Shown: one piece after another, positions 5,355 through 6,728 of the stretch
Numbering within the stretch: the first letter of the stretch is position 1
How the letters are laid out: each line of letters begins with the position of its first letter
Source of the DNA: an uncultured Clostridia bacterium
Lineage (GTDB): Bacteria > Bacillota > Clostridia > UBA1381
Reading direction: 5' to 3'
Length of the DNA stretch: 6,728 bases
Assembly (NCBI GenBank): GCA_944391635.1
Contig: CALXUL010000167.1
Coordinates: 1 to 6,728, forward strand
Translations under genes and position numbers: made by a program
The notes under the pieces: generated by a model
Seen by the model: only the letters and a program-made list of their open reading frames with translations
Databases searched by the model: none
Told to the model about the DNA's origin: nothing

Positions 5355-6728
5355 CTATTTAGTAATATTATAAATTATAACAGCCGCCTGGGCACGTGTT
5401 GCAGTTCCGTACGGTTCAAATTCTGTGTCTGTCATTCCGTTAATTATCCCCGCATTTGCCAATGCCGTTACTGCACCTTTTGCGTATTCTGCAATACTGT
5501 CCTTATCATTGAACACAGTTTCACGTAGATTTCCAATGGATATTCCAGCGGAAAGAGCGGCACGGTATACAATTGTTGCCATATCCTGTCGAGTAATATT
5601 ATCATTTACACCGAATGTACCGTTATCATAACCTGCGATTATTTCACGGTTATATGCCGTAGCAACACTTGTGTAGTACCAATCACCGTAATTCACGTCG
5701 CTAAATACATCAACTACCGCATTATCGTCAGTAACATTAAGAGCCTTTATCAGCATCTGTGCAAACTCTGCTCTGGTTATATTATCATTCGGAGCAAATA
5801 TTCCGTTCTGTTTTCCTGCGACAACGCCCTTGCTGGCAAGAGACTCTATAGCTTCTTGTGCCCAGCTTACACTATCAAGGTCGGTAAATTGTGAACTACT
5901 TGCAGGTGTATTTGTAGTTCCCGTAACACCGCCTATAATTGTTGTAGATGAACTGATGTTACTGCCTGAACCGCCGCTAGGGCCGCCGCTTCCGCCTCCA
6001 CCATCACCTGTGCCTAGTACAGTGAGCTTAACTGGTGTAGATATTGCGCTTTCAAGCGAATTTTCAGCATACATTTTTATCGTCAATGTAACATCGGTGT
6101 CGCGGGATACATTTTTAGGCTCAATCTTGTTATCATATACAGATAACGCCGTGCTTGAAGAATCCCAGGAAATCCCTGAGCCAAAATAACCCTCTTTCTT
6201 AAAATCTGTTATTCGGTCATCAACATATGTCATTTCCCTAACATCACGTTCCTTATCATTATAGGAAACTTGATAATTTCCATCATACGCTGCGTCACCG
6301 CGAACTTTATATTTTCCGTTTTTAGAAGCATCAAATTTTGTAGGCACACTTATTGTTCTGCTGTCTTTTGCCACAACGCTGTCTCCATTTATATACGATG
6401 CTGTAACGGTCAAATTTACAATCTCGCCTACAATGCTATCGCGTTTTTCATCTTTTTTAGGATAGAATTTACCAATAATCCTTTCGGATGATGTTTCTTC
6501 AACAACAATTATGTCACTGTCAGAAGTCCAACTGTATTTTATATTCGAAATACTGCTGTTTTTAGGAAGATAAATATCCTCTGAAACAAACTTTGTAGCA
6601 TCTACCACGTCTGAATTTGAGTCTACTGATAAAAAGCTTGTAGCAGCATTTATCTTATCAAGTTCTGCTTTTACAGTTTCAAGAATAGTCTGCTGGCTTG
6701 CTATCAGTACATTAAAGTCTTGTTCCAG
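5355..6728 (-). CDS. Cell-surface protein with atrophied Ig-like domains and three C-terminal SLH domains (partial, N-terminus off the right edge)
   Basis: The frame is open to the right edge, so 457 C-terminal residues are present and the start is outside; numbering here begins at the edge. A GTG at 6608 is only an internal valine codon. Residues about 23-128 look like an atrophied bacterial Ig domain: helical lead-in (ELDKINAATSFLSV), DIYLP, then YSWTSDSD and a beta-rich tail ending RTISV. A second Ig-like region follows at about 136-237 (ISWDSSS, LTIKMY, VKLTVLG). A Gly/Ser linker (about 239-257) leads to three SLH repeats at about 281-331, 341-390 and 406-456, with ITRAEF, ITRQDM and ATRAQA motifs. 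SLH triplets bind secondary cell wall polymer, so the protein is anchored to the wall with its N-terminal part displayed. A secretion signal and any catalytic domain would lie outside the window. It is convergent with the regulator across a terminator, so it is a separate unit. The SLH call is firm and the Ig call good. Confidence 0.9.
   Translation of the reverse strand: MEQDFNVLIASQQTILETVKAELDKINAATSFLSVDSNSDVVDATKFVSEDIYLPKNSSISNIKYSWTSDSDIIVVEETSSERIIGKFYPKKDEKRDSIVGEIVNLTVTASYINGDSVVAKDSRTISVPTKFDASKNGKYKVRGDAAYDGNYQVSYNDKERDVREMTYVDDRITDFKKEGYFGSGISWDSSSTALSVYDNKIEPKNVSRDTDVTLTIKMYAENSLESAISTPVKLTVLGTGDGGGGSGGPSGGSGSNISSSTTIIGGVTGTTNTPASSSQFTDLDSVSWAQEAIESLASKGVVAGKQNGIFAPNDNITRAEFAQMLIKALNVTDDNAVVDVFSDVNYGDWYYTSVATAYNREIIAGYDNGTFGVNDNITRQDMATIVYRAALSAGISIGNLRETVFNDKDSIAEYAKGAVTALANAGIINGMTDTEFEPYGTATRAQAAVIIYNITK

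Noticed and set aside
5830..6189. Proline-rich open frame on the plus strand opposite the SLH gene.
   Set aside because: It is the complement of the Gly/Ser linker and Ig/SLH coding sequence; the minus-strand frame has clear domain matches and the plus-strand frame has none.
6606..6608. GTG at 6608 as start of the SLH protein.
   Set aside because: The frame continues without a stop for 40 more codons to the edge, the Ig-like domain begins upstream of it, and no signal peptide or Shine-Dalgarno precedes it.
1..6728. CRISPR array, tRNA or rRNA genes, insertion sequence or phage features.
   Set aside because: No regularly spaced repeats, transposase-like frames, terminal inverted repeats or recognisable RNA gene sequences were seen; the window is almost fully accounted for by five ordinary genes and short spacers.

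Overview
The window is AT-rich and reads like a low-GC Gram-positive (Firmicutes/Clostridia-type) chromosome. The signs are strong AGGAGG-type ribosome binding sites, a lipoprotein-anchored solute-binding protein, an LplABC/YtcQ-YtcP-YteP-like sugar transporter next to a YesS/YtdP-like membrane-bound AraC regulator, and a wall protein with S-layer homology (SLH) repeats. Polysaccharide-degrading gut Clostridia often carry such clusters, but the genus cannot be named from this sequence alone.

Layout. On the minus strand, 2848 down to 1 is a three-gene operon: a MalF-like permease (1898-2848), a MalG-like permease (1012-1881) and a substrate-binding lipoprotein (982 to beyond the left edge). 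The genes are tightly spaced and each has its own Shine-Dalgarno. An intergenic region of about 210 bp (2849-3060) separates this operon from a divergent 740-residue regulator on the plus strand (3061-5283). That region holds a near-consensus promoter for the regulator, two candidate operon promoters and a repeated palindromic element that is a good operator candidate. After the regulator, a strong hairpin (5308-5345) serves as terminator between it and a convergent minus-strand gene (5355 to beyond the right edge). That gene encodes a surface protein with atrophied Ig-like domains, a Gly/Ser linker and three C-terminal SLH domains.

How it works together (inference). The regulator spans the membrane twice, places a sensor domain outside the cell and keeps an AraC-type DNA-binding domain inside. 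It probably senses an oligosaccharide or related ligand directly and switches on the neighbouring importer. The lipoprotein captures the sugar and the two permeases move it inward. No ATPase is encoded in the window, as is usual for this transporter branch, which commonly borrows a shared MsmK-type ATPase. The SLH protein may be a wall-anchored enzyme or adhesin, but it is a separate transcription unit and its link to the importer is only positional.

All five genes fit known families. I do not see a clearly novel system. The points most worth checking are the operator architecture in the divergent intergenic region, the unusual second helix-turn-helix of the regulator, and the unknown N-terminal cargo of the SLH protein.
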